Source of the DNA: Limnohabitans sp. Rim11
GTDB lineage: Bacteria > Pseudomonadota > Gammaproteobacteria > Burkholderiales > Burkholderiaceae_C
Length of the DNA: 64,000 nt
Direction: 5' to 3'
Assembly: GCF_001269365.1 (NCBI RefSeq)
Contig: NZ_CXOM01000001.1
Coordinates: forward strand, 90-64,089
The translations under genes were made by a program, and so were the position numbers. The notes under the pieces are model-generated. The model did no database searches. It saw nothing but the letters and a program-made list of their open reading frames with translations, and had not been told where the DNA came from. This document shows, piece after piece, positions 45,896 through 56,227 of this stretch. Position 1 is the stretch's first letter. Every line of letters starts with the position of its first letter.

Positions 45896-47011
45896 CTAGG
45901 CAAATACGCCGGCAGTCTCCTGCATGCTGTTGGACACTTCGCCCAAGTGGTGCAGGGTGTCACCAAAGGTCATTTCGAGTTGTGTCAATTTCTTGAAGTA
46001 GTGGCTGACGATGTACTCGTCTGTTACGCCAATGCCACCGTGCAGTTGGACCGATTGCTGGCCCACAAAGCGCATGGAATTGCCCAGCTGGTACTTGGCG
46101 CGGGCCATGGCCTGATGGCGCTCTGCCGCTGGTGTATTCAGCTTGAGGCTGGCGTAGTAGCTCATGGAGCGGCCCAGTTCCAATTGCATCTTCATGTCGG
46201 CCACGCGGTGACGCAGCGCTTGGAAGGTGGCAATGGTGGTGTTGAACTGCTTGCGCGTGTTCATGTAGTCCACGGTGATGGCCATGGTTTTGTCCATCAC
46301 GCCAACCGCTTCGGCGCACACACTGGCAATGCCAATGTCGACGGCGTGGCTCAAGGCAGTCTGACCATCTAAGGTGACCAAGCTGGCAGGCGTTTGACTG
46401 AGCGAAAGTTCAGCAGCGCGAGCGCCATCTTGTGTGACGTAGCCAGAAGTAGCCGCGCCCTTGGCGCCTTTGGCGACCAAGAACAAAGCCAACTTACCAG
46501 CCGCCATGGCGGGCACCAAAAAGGCGTCAGCATGGTCACCCACGGCCACCACGCTCTTGGTGCCTGTGATGTGCCATTGGCCATCTTGTTGCTGAGCTTG
46601 TGCGTCGCATTTGTGGGTGTTGTAGCGTGATTTGCGTTCTTGGTGCGCCAACACCACGATGGCTTCGCCACCTGCAATTTTAGGCAGCCACTCGGCTTTG
46701 AGTGCTTCGGGTGCATAGCCTTCTAAAACAGCACCCGAAATCAGCGCTTGCTGAATGGGTTCCATCACAATGCCGCGACCCAGCTCTTCCATCACCACCA
46801 TGCCTTCAACAGGGCCCATGCCCATGCCGCCGTGGTCTTCGCTCACATACAAACCGCACAGGCCCAGTTCGGCCAGTTCGGTGTAGGCTGCGCGGTCAAA
46901 ACCGCCAGCGCTTGTAATTTCGCGGCGGCGGTCAAAGGTGTAGCCCTTGTCTACCCATTTGCGCACTGCGTCGCGCAGTTGTTCTTGGTCGTCTGAAAAA
47001 TCGAAATCCAT
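45896..47011 (-). CDS. Acyl-CoA dehydrogenase, second of a pair
   Basis: A 371-residue flavoprotein of the acyl-CoA dehydrogenase family. N-terminal DFSDDQEQLRDAVRKWV, a central VVLAHQE segment and C-terminal LQ.HGGIGVTDEYIVSHYFKK-type block fit the family. The mid-domain normally rich in TEPxxGSD is weakly conserved (AHQERKSRYNTH), so flavin or substrate binding may be altered. It follows another acyl-CoA dehydrogenase by 26 bases. Paired genes of this sort can encode heteromeric enzymes acting on bulky CoA thioesters. Confidence 0.87.
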   Translation of the reverse strand: MDFDFSDDQEQLRDAVRKWVDKGYTFDRRREITSAGGFDRAAYTELAELGLCGLYVSEDHGGMGMGPVEGMVVMEELGRGIVMEPIQQALISGAVLEGYAPEALKAEWLPKIAGGEAIVVLAHQERKSRYNTHKCDAQAQQQDGQWHITGTKSVVAVGDHADAFLVPAMAAGKLALFLVAKGAKGAATSGYVTQDGARAAELSLSQTPASLVTLDGQTALSHAVDIGIASVCAEAVGVMDKTMAITVDYMNTRKQFNTTIATFQALRHRVADMKMQLELGRSMSYYASLKLNTPAAERHQAMARAKYQLGNSMRFVGQQSVQLHGGIGVTDEYIVSHYFKKLTQLEMTFGDTLHHLGEVSNSMQETAGVFA

Positions 47012-47037
47012 GATCTGTCCTTGTACGGTTAAACGAA

Positions 47038-48219
47038 TTAACCCAAAACTACTTGAGCCACGATGTTGCGCTGCACTTCATTGCTGCCGCCGTAAATCGT
47101 GGTTTTGCGCATGTTGAAATAGTTGGCAGCCAAAGGCGCGTTCGACACCTCGTGGCCTGGGAAGTTGCCTTGCCAACCGGCATCCATGGCTTCAAAGATG
47201 AAGGGCAGGCTGTAGGGGCCGGCGGCCAACATCATCAGTTCGCTGTAGCGCTGCTGAATTTCGCTGCCCTTGATTTTCAAGAGACCTGCAATGTCGAGTG
47301 AGTTCTTGCCAGATTTCTCGGCTGACAAGACACGCAACACCAACATTTCCAAAGCCACAATGTCCACTTCCAATTTAGAAATTTCATCGCGGAAACGCAT
47401 GTCGTCGTACACGCCTTCAGCTTTGGCAATGCGCTTGAGGCGCTCGAGTTCGCGCTTGGCGCGATTCACATCGGCAATATTGGTGCGCTCGTGGGCCAAC
47501 AAATGCTTGGCGTAATTCCAGCCTTTGTTTTCTTCGCCGATCAAGTTCTCGGCGGGCACTTCTACGTTGTCAAACCATACTTCGTTCACTTCGCATTCGC
47601 CATCCAGCAATTTGATAGGGCGAACAGTAATGCCTGGGGTCTTCATGTCGATCAACAAGAAGGAGATGCCGGTTTGGGGCTTGCCTTCGTTGCTGGTACG
47701 CACCAAGCAGAAAATCCATTCACCGTATTGGCCCAAGGTGGTCCAAGTTTTTTGGCCGTTGACGATGTACTTGTCGCCCACACGTTCTGCACGTGTTTTG
47801 AGGGAGGCCAAGTCGGAGCCAGAACCTGGCTCGGAGTAACCTTGGCTCCACCACACTTCGCCGCTAGCGATGCCAGGCAAGAAGCGCTTTTGTTGTTCGG
47901 CATTGCCAAAGGCCATGATGACGGGGGCCACCATGACGGGGCCGAAAGGCACCACGCGCGGTGCTCCCGCCAAGGCGCATTCTTCTTCGAACAAATGCTT
48001 TTGCACAGCAGTCCAGCCTGGGCCGCCAAATTGTTCTGGCCAACCCCAACCGAGCCAGCCTTTTTTGCCCAAAATTTTGGCCCAGCGTTGCAGGTCATCA
48101 CGCGTGAGGCGCATGGCGCTGTGGACTTTTTGTGAAATGTCGGCGGGTAAATTTGCCTTAACCCATGCGCGAATTTCCTCGCGAAATGCGAGCTCTTCGG
48201 GTGTGAATGCCAAATCCAT
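47038..48219 (-). CDS. Acyl-CoA dehydrogenase, first of a pair
   Basis: A 393-residue acyl-CoA dehydrogenase with the canonical mid-domain GYSEPGSGSDLASL (about 128) and a C-terminal TTIYGGSNEVQRNIVAQVVLG ending, split here as TTIYGGSNE and VQRNIVAQVVLG. It should introduce a 2,3-double bond into a CoA thioester with FAD. The sequence between residues 20 and 90 (GWGWPEQFGGPGWTAVQKHL) is typical of the group. It leads the minus-strand unit that continues through ribF, ileS and lspA. Confidence 0.92.
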   Translation of the reverse strand: MDLAFTPEELAFREEIRAWVKANLPADISQKVHSAMRLTRDDLQRWAKILGKKGWLGWGWPEQFGGPGWTAVQKHLFEEECALAGAPRVVPFGPVMVAPVIMAFGNAEQQKRFLPGIASGEVWWSQGYSEPGSGSDLASLKTRAERVGDKYIVNGQKTWTTLGQYGEWIFCLVRTSNEGKPQTGISFLLIDMKTPGITVRPIKLLDGECEVNEVWFDNVEVPAENLIGEENKGWNYAKHLLAHERTNIADVNRAKRELERLKRIAKAEGVYDDMRFRDEISKLEVDIVALEMLVLRVLSAEKSGKNSLDIAGLLKIKGSEIQQRYSELMMLAAGPYSLPFIFEAMDAGWQGNFPGHEVSNAPLAANYFNMRKTTIYGGSNEVQRNIVAQVVLG

Positions 48220-48383
48220 GAAATGTGTCTCCGGTCAAAGCCAGTGAAAGATGAAAACACCGTTTTTAGCACGACCGTGCGCAAAAATTCTGTCTTGGTA
48301 GCGACAAATTTCTTATTCCTGCGGGGTCAGCAGGGATAATCCGTGGTTCATTTCAAGCATTTGGTCGATTTGCCCTCGTATTT

Positions 48384-48974
48384 GTGAAAAACATCGTCAT
48401 TTTGATTTCCGGAACTGGCTCCAACATGGCGGCCATTGTTCAGGCTGCGGAAAAGGACAGCTGGGAGAAATCTTTAGGGGTCAGGGTTGCGGCCGTCATC
48501 AGCAACAAACAGAATGCTTCTGGCTTGAGTTGGCTTCACGCAAACACCAACAGTTCAAAAATTCACACCGAAGTTTTAGAACACACGCAATTTGCAACCA
48601 GGGAGGCGTTCGACGCTGCACTCATGTCTCGCATCGATGAGCATGCGCCTGACTTGGTGGTGCTGGCGGGTTTCATGAGAATTTTGACGCCTGCCTTTGT
48701 GACGCATTACGCCGGCCGCTTGATCAACATTCACCCGTCTTTGTTGCCAGCATTTGCAGGGCTGAACACCCACCAACGCGCCATTGATGCGGGCTGCAAA
48801 TTTGCGGGTGCCACCGTGCATCAAGTGACGTCTGAGTTAGACCATGGTCAGATCTTGGCGCAAGCGGTGGTGCCTGTTTTGCAAGGTGATACCGCTGAGG
48901 CTCTGGCGGCGCGCGTGTTGACGCAGGAACACTTGATCTATCCCGCTGCGGTGGCTGCATTTTTTAAGCCATAG
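48384..48974 (+). CDS. purN: Phosphoribosylglycinamide formyltransferase
   Basis: A 196-residue enzyme of purine synthesis that formylates GAR using 10-formyl-THF. The phosphate loop ILISGTGSNMAAIV is at 6-19. The catalytic asparagine and histidine are in LINIHPSLLPAF (about 112), and the aspartate is in SELDHGQIL (about 151). The last 11 bases overlap the convergent DUF1653 gene. Confidence 0.96.
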   Translation: MKNIVILISGTGSNMAAIVQAAEKDSWEKSLGVRVAAVISNKQNASGLSWLHANTNSSKIHTEVLEHTQFATREAFDAALMSRIDEHAPDLVVLAGFMRILTPAFVTHYAGRLINIHPSLLPAFAGLNTHQRAIDAGCKFAGATVHQVTSELDHGQILAQAVVPVLQGDTAEALAARVLTQEHLIYPAAVAAFFKP

Positions 48975-49218
48975 GCCGCTCTTCACCGACCCACGCAAAA
49001 CGCGGCTGCACCACGCCATTGATGACAACTGTTTCGTTGAACATGGCCGCAGGCCTCACCCACATGCCTTGTTCGCCGTAGAGGGCTTTGTACAAGGTCA
49101 TTGGTTCCAATGACTCGCTGTGACGCACCGTGCCCAGCACTTGGTACAGCAAATTTTTGTAATGGCGGTAGTAGCCAGGGCGTGTGATGATCAGTGGCGG
49201 TAAGGTTTCTTCTTGCAT
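48964..49218 (-). CDS. DUF1653 domain protein
   Basis: A small protein of 84 residues. PGYYRHYKNLLYQVLGTVRH, MTLYKALYGEQGMWVRP and RFAWVGEE are the DUF1653 pattern. The function of the family is not established. The start is taken at MQEETLPP; an upstream ATG would add 11 residues. It overlaps the end of purN and is divergent from the RsmB-like gene with about 40 bases between. Confidence 0.85.
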   Translation of the reverse strand: MQEETLPPLIITRPGYYRHYKNLLYQVLGTVRHSESLEPMTLYKALYGEQGMWVRPAAMFNETVVINGVVQPRFAWVGEERPMA

Positions 49219-49259
49219 GATTTGCGATTCGGGTGTTGAGCAGTGGGACAATAGGGGTT

Positions 49260-50516
49260 ATGCATCCTAAAGCCCTGTTAGATGCCTGTGCCGAATTGGT
49301 CAGGCTTACCCTTCAATTTAACCATCCCGCCGATGCGGTGGTGTCTCGATTCTTTCGCGACAACCGCAACTTAGGTCCACGCGAGCGTGCCACCCTGTCT
49401 GAGACGGTGTTCAAAGTCTTGCGTCAAAAGCTGTTGTTTGAGCACATGGCCCGTTCGGGTAGTGGCGCCAAAGAGCGCCGCTTGGCCATCTTGGGTTTTG
49501 CGGGCCCGCGCGACTTTGTCAAAAGCGCCCTGAACGACACCGAAAAAAAATGGCTCGACATGTGCGACAGCATTCAGCCAGGCGACTTGATGTCGCAGCA
49601 CATTCACAACTTGCCCGATTGGCTGGCACGGCCCCTCAAAGAGCAATTGGGCGATGAATTTGATGCTTTGGCCAAGAGCTTTCAAGAACCAGGCACGTTG
49701 GATTTGCGCGTCAACGATCTGAACGAAAAACGTGCTGAAGTGCAAAAAGAATTGACCGCGGCTGGCATTGCTTGTGAGCCGACGCCATTCTCGCCTTGGG
49801 GCCTCCGTTTGCAAGGCAAACCTTCTTTGGCCAAAGTGAAGGCCTTTGAGCGCGGCGCTGTAGAAGTGCAAGACGAAGGCTCGCAATTGCTGGCGCTTTT
49901 GCTCGACGCCCATCGCGGTGAAATGGTGGTGGACTTTTGCGCAGGTGCGGGCGGTAAAACGCTGGCCATTGGTGCTGCCATGCGCAATACGGGTCGCCTC
50001 TACGCCATGGACACTTCTGCGCATCGCTTGGATGCTTTGAAGCCTCGTTTGGCGCGCAGTCAATTGTCCAACGTGCATCCTGCCGCCATTGCGCACGAAC
50101 GCGATGATCGCGTCAAACGCTTGGCCGGCAAAATTGATCGTGTGTTGGTCGATGCGCCGTGCTCTGGCTTAGGCACCTTGCGCCGCAACCCCGATCTCAA
50201 ATGGCGTCAAAAGCCTGAAGGCATTGCTGAAGTGGCCATCACACAAACCGCCATTTTGGACAGCGCTGCGCGCTTGCTCAAATCAGGCGGGCGTTTGGTG
50301 TATGCCACCTGCAGTGTGCTGCCCCAAGAGAACGAAGACATTGCCAATGCCTTCTCGGCAGCTCACCCAGATTTTGTGCAGTTGCCTGTGTTGGACGAGC
50401 TGACCCGTTTGAAAGTGGCCAATCCGCAAAACTTGTGCAGCGGACAATTTTTGCGCTTGTGGCCACACCGTCATGGCACCGATGGTTTCTTTGCGGCCAT
50501 CTGGGTTAGAAAGTGA
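49260..50516 (+). CDS. RsmB/NOP-family RNA cytosine-C5 methyltransferase
   Basis: A 418-residue SAM-dependent methyltransferase. An N-terminal NusB-like part precedes the catalytic domain. EDEGSQ-like VQDEGSQLLALLLDA leads to the SAM site FCAGAGGKTLAIGA (about 225). The two family cysteines are in DAPCSGLGTLRRNPDLKW (about 302) and YATCSVLPQENEDI (about 352). Overall architecture fits RsmB (m5C967 of 16S rRNA), but related enzymes with other targets exist. No Sun/Fmt genes are adjacent. Confidence 0.9.
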   Translation: MHPKALLDACAELVRLTLQFNHPADAVVSRFFRDNRNLGPRERATLSETVFKVLRQKLLFEHMARSGSGAKERRLAILGFAGPRDFVKSALNDTEKKWLDMCDSIQPGDLMSQHIHNLPDWLARPLKEQLGDEFDALAKSFQEPGTLDLRVNDLNEKRAEVQKELTAAGIACEPTPFSPWGLRLQGKPSLAKVKAFERGAVEVQDEGSQLLALLLDAHRGEMVVDFCAGAGGKTLAIGAAMRNTGRLYAMDTSAHRLDALKPRLARSQLSNVHPAAIAHERDDRVKRLAGKIDRVLVDAPCSGLGTLRRNPDLKWRQKPEGIAEVAITQTAILDSAARLLKSGGRLVYATCSVLPQENEDIANAFSAAHPDFVQLPVLDELTRLKVANPQNLCSGQFLRLWPHRHGTDGFFAAIWVRK

Positions 50517-50549
50517 ATTCCAAAGACTTCATTTTGCAAGCTCTTTGCT

Positions 50550-50572
50550 GAATTAACTTCCAAAGTTAATTC
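50550..50572. promoter_or_regulatory. Perfect AT-rich palindrome upstream of the desaturase
   Basis: Two perfect 10-base arms, GAATTAACTT and AAGTTAATTC, flank CCA. It lies 34 bases after the RsmB-like stop and 58 bases before the desaturase ATG. It lacks the GC-rich stem and T-tract of a terminator, so an operator is the more likely reading. A TAAAAT at 50580-50585, just downstream, could be a -10 element. Confidence 0.45.
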
Positions 50573-50630
50573 GAAAATCTTAAAATAATGGGATTGCCTG
50601 TCAGGGCATCTTTACATAGAAAGCGACTGC

Positions 50631-51836
50631 ATGTTGTTCATCGACTCTGCTGCATTTGACGCCGTCCTTAACTGGATGGCCAATGGACTTTTAGACTTTT
50701 CAGGATGGCAAGTGTTCTTTGTCATCTTGGGCCTCACGCATGTCACCATTGCCAGCGTCACCATCTTTTTGCACCGCCATCAAGCGCACAGAGCTTTGGA
50801 TTTGCACCCCATCATGTCGCACTTTTTCCGTTTCTGGTTGTGGATGACCACTGGCCAAGTCACCAAAGAGTGGGCCGCCATTCACCGCAAACACCACGCC
50901 AAGTGCGAACAAGCCGAAGACCCTCACAGCCCTCACGTGCACGGTATCAAAACCGTGTTGTTCACGGGTGCGGAGCTCTATCGCAAAGAATCTAAAAACA
51001 AAGAAACCCTCAGCCGTTATGGCCATGGTACGCCCGACGACTGGATGGAGCGCAATGTGTATTCACGCTTCTCTTGGCAAGGTGTGGCCTTGATGTTGAT
51101 CATCGATGTGGCTTTGTTTGGCTTCTTGGGCCTCACAGTCTGGGCCGTGCAAATGGCGTGGATTCCCATTACCGCTGCCGGCATCATCAACGGTGCTGCG
51201 CACTACTGGGGCTATCGCAACTTTGAAGCGCACGATGCCAGTGCCAACATTTCACCCTGGGGCATTCTGATTGGTGGCGAAGAGTTGCACAATAACCACC
51301 ACACATACCCCACCTCAGCCAAATTGTCGGTCAAACCCTATGAGTTTGATCTGGGCTGGACTTACATCTGCATCTTGCAGTTCTTTGGCTTGGCGCGCGT
51401 CAAGAAAACGCCCCCCGTTTTGGCCTATGGCGAAGTGCGTCCTGTGGCTGACGAAAAAACATTGGAAGCCCTCATTGCCAACCGCTACGAAGTGATGGCC
51501 AGTTATGCCCGTCAAATGCGCAGCGTCTTCCGTGAAGAAGTGGCCAACGCCAAGTTGGATGCGAGCATTTTGAAAGTGGCCAAACGCTGGATTCACCGCG
51601 ATGGCGACAAGGTGCCTGCCGAAGCCCAAGCACCTTTGAGTGCCACTTTGGCTGCTTACCCTGTGCTCGACAAGATGTTGGCCATGCGCGAAGAGCTCCG
51701 CCAAATTTGGCTCAACACTTCGCACAACCGTGAACAGCTCGCTCTTGACCTGCAAGCTTGGTGCAAACGTGCTGAAGAGAGTGGCATTGCCGCATTGCGC
51801 GATTTCTCGACGCAACTCCGCGCAGCTAGAGCTTAG
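50631..51836 (+). CDS. Acyl desaturase (membrane di-iron fatty-acid desaturase)
   Basis: A 401-residue membrane desaturase of the DesC/stearoyl-CoA type. Three histidine boxes are present: HRHQAH (48-53), HRKHH (85-89) and HNNHH (about 222-226), which bind the di-iron centre. Hydrophobic helices flank them. It introduces a cis double bond into acyl chains and so tunes membrane fluidity. The last hundred residues are charged and soluble, longer than minimal desaturases. It is monocistronic, with a palindrome upstream and the large inverted repeat downstream. Confidence 0.9.
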   Translation: MLFIDSAAFDAVLNWMANGLLDFSGWQVFFVILGLTHVTIASVTIFLHRHQAHRALDLHPIMSHFFRFWLWMTTGQVTKEWAAIHRKHHAKCEQAEDPHSPHVHGIKTVLFTGAELYRKESKNKETLSRYGHGTPDDWMERNVYSRFSWQGVALMLIIDVALFGFLGLTVWAVQMAWIPITAAGIINGAAHYWGYRNFEAHDASANISPWGILIGGEELHNNHHTYPTSAKLSVKPYEFDLGWTYICILQFFGLARVKKTPPVLAYGEVRPVADEKTLEALIANRYEVMASYARQMRSVFREEVANAKLDASILKVAKRWIHRDGDKVPAEAQAPLSATLAAYPVLDKMLAMREELRQIWLNTSHNREQLALDLQAWCKRAEESGIAALRDFSTQLRAARA

Positions 51837-51850
51837 TTGTCGCGCCGACA

Positions 51851-52007
51851 AATTTAATTGGGGTCAGATCAACATTAATTCCCATTCAAAGGGGCTAAAG
51901 ACTGAGGGGGGCTGAACGATTTCTGGTACTCCAGTATGAGGAAGCCCCCCTCAGTCTTTAGCCCCTTTGAATGACCGAATTAATGTTGATCTGACCCCAA
52001 TTAAATT
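51851..52007. repeat. 157-base near-perfect inverted-repeat element
   Basis: Two arms of 63 bases (51851-51913) and 65 bases (51943-52007) are reverse complements, identical except for one short patch (CC versus GGTC). A 29-base spacer separates them and contains its own CTGG/CCAG hairpin. The outer end AATTGGGGTCAGATCAAC resembles ends seen around REP-like or transposon-derived elements. No open reading frame or transposase is inside. It lies between the desaturase and rpmG. A non-autonomous mobile element is the best inference. Confidence 0.8.
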
Positions 52008-52018
52008 AACCCCAGAAA

Positions 52019-52048
52019 CAAAAAAGCCCGCTATTGCGGACTTTTTGT
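52019..52048 (-). terminator. Intrinsic terminator of the rpmB-rpmG operon
   Basis: AAAAAGCCCGC, TATT loop, GCGGACTTTTT: a stem with one mismatch flanked by A and T tracts. It lies just after the rpmG stop on the minus strand and could also terminate plus-strand read-through from the desaturase. Confidence 0.8.
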
Positions 52049-52062
52049 TGGGTCAAGCTGAA

Positions 52063-52233
52063 TTACTTCAGTTTGATTTCCTTGTACTCAACGTGCTTGC
52101 GAGCTTTTGGATCAAACTTCATGATCAACATCTTCTCGGGCATTGTTTTCTTGTTCTTGGTGGTCGTGTAGAAGTGACCAGTACCAGCTGTAGATTCCAG
52201 CTTGATTTTTTCGCGTCCGCCTTTGCTTGCCAT
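52063..52233 (-). CDS. rpmG: 50S ribosomal protein L33
   Basis: A 56-residue ribosomal protein read directly from the DNA: it begins [20 protein letters not shown] and ends [10 protein letters not shown]. No CxxC zinc motifs are present, so it is the zinc-independent type. It follows rpmB by 20 bases with GGAG before the ATG, the usual L28-L33 pair. A terminator follows. Confidence 0.96.
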   Translation of the reverse strand: MASKGGREKIKLESTAGTGHFYTTTKNKKTMPEKMLIMKFDPKARKHVEYKEIKLK

Positions 52234-52253
52234 GATGGTGCTCCTGTTAGGGT

Positions 52254-52487
52254 TTAGGCTTGACCGCGTTCACGCAGGTCTGCGAGAACGGCATCAATGC
52301 CATTTTTGTCGATCAGGCGCAAAGCGGCGCTGGAAACGCGCAGGCGCACCCAACGGTTTTCGCTCTCTACCCAGAAACGGCGATATTGCAGGTTCGGCAG
52401 GAACCGGCGCTTGGTTTTGTTGTTGGCGTGGGAAACATTGTTTCCGACCATTGGGCCTTTGCCCGTTACGTCGCAGACGCGTGCCAT
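52254..52487 (-). CDS. rpmB: 50S ribosomal protein L28
   Basis: A 77-residue ribosomal protein of the normal L28 length. [20 protein letters not shown] and [18 protein letters not shown] are the family blocks, and [18 protein letters not shown] closes it. The start is fixed by homology; a longer upstream frame is discarded. It is the first gene of rpmB-rpmG. Confidence 0.97.
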   Translation of the reverse strand: MARVCDVTGKGPMVGNNVSHANNKTKRRFLPNLQYRRFWVESENRWVRLRVSSAALRLIDKNGIDAVLADLRERGQA

Positions 52488-52652
52488 GTGGACACTCCGA
52501 TACTTTTTAAACAGCTGGTGCCTGATGAGCTTGAAGGGTGCAATCAACGACTGCTTGTCAAGCTTAAGGCGCTCCAGCCTCACCTCGCCAGAAGGGTGGC
52601 GGTAACCCATTTTGAAGAGTCCCCCAAGAGGGAGTGCTCAGCAAAGCCTTGG

Positions 52653-52682
52653 ATTATAGCCAGCTTTTTAGGGGCTGGCCAA
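52653..52682 (-). promoter_or_regulatory. Candidate sigma-70 promoter of rpmB-rpmG
   Basis: On the minus strand a perfect TATAAT (complement of 52653-52658) is preceded at 18 bases by TTGGCC (52677-52682), four of six matches to the -35 consensus. It leaves a leader of about 160 bases before rpmB. An inverted GCCAGC/GCTGGC pair lies within the spacer. Confidence 0.5.
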
Positions 52683-52706
52683 GTCCAAAATGGCAAAAAA
52701 GACGGA

Positions 52707-53702
<996 letters not shown>

Positions 53703-53729
53703 CTAAAACGCCATTGTAAGAAGCTTGTG

Positions 53730-53741
53730 AAACACGTGTTT
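53730..53741. promoter_or_regulatory. 12-base perfect palindrome between trxB and ftsK
   Basis: AAACACGTGTTT is self-complementary and lies in the divergent region 57 bases from trxB and 35 bases from ftsK. No known regulator can be named from it. Confidence 0.3.
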
Positions 53742-53776
53742 GGGGAGGTCTATCGGGTAAGCTTCAGGGTTAGACC

Positions 53777-56200
53777 ATGACCTATTCTCTCCGCACCCTC
53801 AACAACGCTTCTGGCACCCCCGAACCCGACCTTCAAAACGAGTTGTCGGGCAGCACGGGCTTGATGCGCTTCACCCAAGAAATCGTCTTATTTTTAGGCG
53901 CAGCAGGTTTACTGGTCTTGGCTTTGGCCATGTTCAGTTACAGCGCCAAAGATCCTTCGTGGTCTGGCTCAGGCTTGGGCGGCCCCTTGGTCAACTGGAT
54001 GGGCACCGTAGGCGCCTGGCTGGCCGATGGCATGTATTTTTGCTTTGGGTACTCTGCATGGTGGGTGGTTGCAGTTTTGGGCCGTGCTTGGCTCAACGCC
54101 TGGGCCCAATGGTTGAGAGGCTCGGAGGCTTCGGCCAATGCGGCTGTTCGCGAAGAATCCAATTGGAAAACAAGACTCGTGTTTTGGGTGGGCCTGTTTG
54201 TCCTGATGTCGTCCAGTTGCGCCATTGAATGGGGCCGTTTGGCGCGTTGGGATGCCATCATGCCGGGCACCAGTGGCGGCGCATTGGGCTTGATGGTGGG
54301 GCACTTCACGGTGAAGTGGCTAGGCGCCAATGGCGCAGCCTTGATCGAAATTGTTTGTTTGGCCCTGGGGATGGCTTGGTCATTTGGGTTCTCTTGGGGT
54401 CAAGTTTGCGAAAACCTCGGCGCCAAAATCGATGCCCTCATGCAATCGCGCCAAGAAAAACGCGAAATGGAAGAAGACTTGGCCATGGGTCAACAAGCTT
54501 TGCGCGAACGCGAGCAGTTGCAATCCAACATGCCTGTCGAACCCCAATTGCATCCCTTTGGCGATGAGTTTGAAGAGAAACCATTGTTTGCAGCCGCAGG
54601 TGTGGCTGCCCCTGTGTTTGCAGAACCTGTTGCACCCATGGTCATCGAAGCACCCGTGACCGATGTGCCGCGCAGCGAGCGAGTGGTCAAGGAGCGCCAA
54701 AAACCTTTGTTCTCAGAATTGCCCGATAGCAAACTGCCGCAAGTTGATTTGCTGGACAGCCTCACATTGCGTCAAGAAGGTGTCTCGCCCGAAACGCTAG
54801 AGATGACCAGTCGCATGATTGAAAAACGCCTGAAAGATTTTGGCGTTGAAGTGCGCGTGGTGGCTGCCGCGCCTGGCCCCGTCATTACGCGCTACGAAAT
54901 TGAACCCGCCACTGGCGTGAAGGGCTCTCAAGTGGTCAACCTGGCCAAAGACTTGGCCCGTTCCCTCAGCCTTATTTCTATTCGCGTGGTGGAGACCATT
55001 CCCGGCAAAAACTACATGGCTTTGGAGTTGCCCAATGCCAAGCGGCAGTCCATCAAGCTCAGCGAAATTTTGGGCTCGCAGGTTTACAACGAAGCCAAAT
55101 CCATGCTCACCATGGGCCTTGGCAAAGATATCGTCGGCAACCCCGTGGTGGCCGATTTGGCCAAGATGCCGCACGTATTGGTGGCCGGTACCACAGGCTC
55201 TGGTAAGTCAGTTGGTATCAACGCCATGATTTTGTCTTTGCTCTACAAAGCCGAAGCGCGTGATGTTCGATTGCTCATGATCGATCCCAAGATGCTCGAG
55301 ATGTCGGTCTACGAAGGCATTCCCCACTTGCTGGCGCCCGTGGTTACCGACATGCGTCAAGCCGCACACGGCCTCAATTGGTGCGTGGGTGAAATGGAAC
55401 GTCGCTACAAGTTGATGAGCAAAATGGGTGTGCGCAATTTGGCGGGTTACAACACCAAAATTGACGAAGCCACCGAGCGTGAAGAATTCATTTTGAATCC
55501 GTTCAGCCTGACGCCTGACGATCCCGAACCGCTCAAGCGCTTGCCGCACATTGTGGTGGTGATTGACGAGTTGGCCGACTTGATGATGGTCGTTGGCAAG
55601 AAGATTGAAGAGCTCATTGCGCGCTTGGCCCAAAAGGCCCGTGCCGCTGGCATCCACTTGATCTTGGCCACACAGCGTCCTAGCGTGGATGTCATTACGG
55701 GCTTGATCAAAGCCAACATTCCTACGCGCATTGCGTTCCAAGTTTCTAGCAAAATTGACAGCCGAACCATTCTGGACCAGATGGGCGCAGAAGCCTTGCT
55801 GGGCATGGGTGACATGCTGTACATGCCATCGGGCACAGGTTTCCCCATTCGGGTTCACGGCGCGTTTGTGAGTGATGAAGAAGTGCACCGCGTGGTCAGT
55901 TATTTGAAGACGCAGGGCGAGCCCGATTACATTGAAGGCGTGTTGGAAGGTGGCACCACCGATGGCGAAGACACAGGCTACGGCGAGAGTGGCGATGCCG
56001 AAAAAGACCCAATGTACGATCAAGCGGTAGAAGTGGTTTTGAAGAACCGCAAGGCCAGTATTTCTTTGGTGCAGCGCCATCTCAAAATTGGCTATAACCG
56101 TGCCGCTCGTTTGGTGGAAGAGATGGAAAAGGCTGGCTTGGTCAGCGCCATGAGTACCAACGGCCAGCGCGAAATTTTGGTGCCAGCGCGCACCGAATAA
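53777..56200 (+). CDS. ftsK: DNA translocase FtsK
   Basis: An 807-residue septal DNA pump that coordinates chromosome segregation with division. The N-terminal region has about four membrane helices (about 38-60, 80-110, 135-155 and 185-210). A short linker with coiled-coil potential ([20 protein letters not shown] near 224) follows. The motor has Walker [15 protein letters not shown] (about 473) and Walker [17 protein letters not shown] (about 591). The C-terminal gamma winged helix ([20 protein letters not shown] near 761) reads polar KOPS sites. A single ftsK here is expected; some Comamonadaceae carry a second. Confidence 0.97.
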   Translation: MTYSLRTLNNASGTPEPDLQNELSGSTGLMRFTQEIVLFLGAAGLLVLALAMFSYSAKDPSWSGSGLGGPLVNWMGTVGAWLADGMYFCFGYSAWWVVAVLGRAWLNAWAQWLRGSEASANAAVREESNWKTRLVFWVGLFVLMSSSCAIEWGRLARWDAIMPGTSGGALGLMVGHFTVKWLGANGAALIEIVCLALGMAWSFGFSWGQVCENLGAKIDALMQSRQEKREMEEDLAMGQQALREREQLQSNMPVEPQLHPFGDEFEEKPLFAAAGVAAPVFAEPVAPMVIEAPVTDVPRSERVVKERQKPLFSELPDSKLPQVDLLDSLTLRQEGVSPETLEMTSRMIEKRLKDFGVEVRVVAAAPGPVITRYEIEPATGVKGSQVVNLAKDLARSLSLISIRVVETIPGKNYMALELPNAKRQSIKLSEILGSQVYNEAKSMLTMGLGKDIVGNPVVADLAKMPHVLVAGTTGSGKSVGINAMILSLLYKAEARDVRLLMIDPKMLEMSVYEGIPHLLAPVVTDMRQAAHGLNWCVGEMERRYKLMSKMGVRNLAGYNTKIDEATEREEFILNPFSLTPDDPEPLKRLPHIVVVIDELADLMMVVGKKIEELIARLAQKARAAGIHLILATQRPSVDVITGLIKANIPTRIAFQVSSKIDSRTILDQMGAEALLGMGDMLYMPSGTGFPIRVHGAFVSDEEVHRVVSYLKTQGEPDYIEGVLEGGTTDGEDTGYGESGDAEKDPMYDQAVEVVLKNRKASISLVQRHLKIGYNRAARLVEEMEKAGLVSAMSTNGQREILVPARTE

Positions 56201-56227
56201 AAAACCCTTGAATCGGAGTCAGTTTCA

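Noticed and set aside
51851..52007. Insertion sequence with transposase
   Set aside because: The element is too short and holds no reading frame; no target-site duplication could be defined at its ends.
55208..56080. Minus-strand open frame of about 290 codons inside ftsK
   Set aside because: Antisense to the conserved motor domain; histidine-rich composition reflects the opposite-strand codon pattern.
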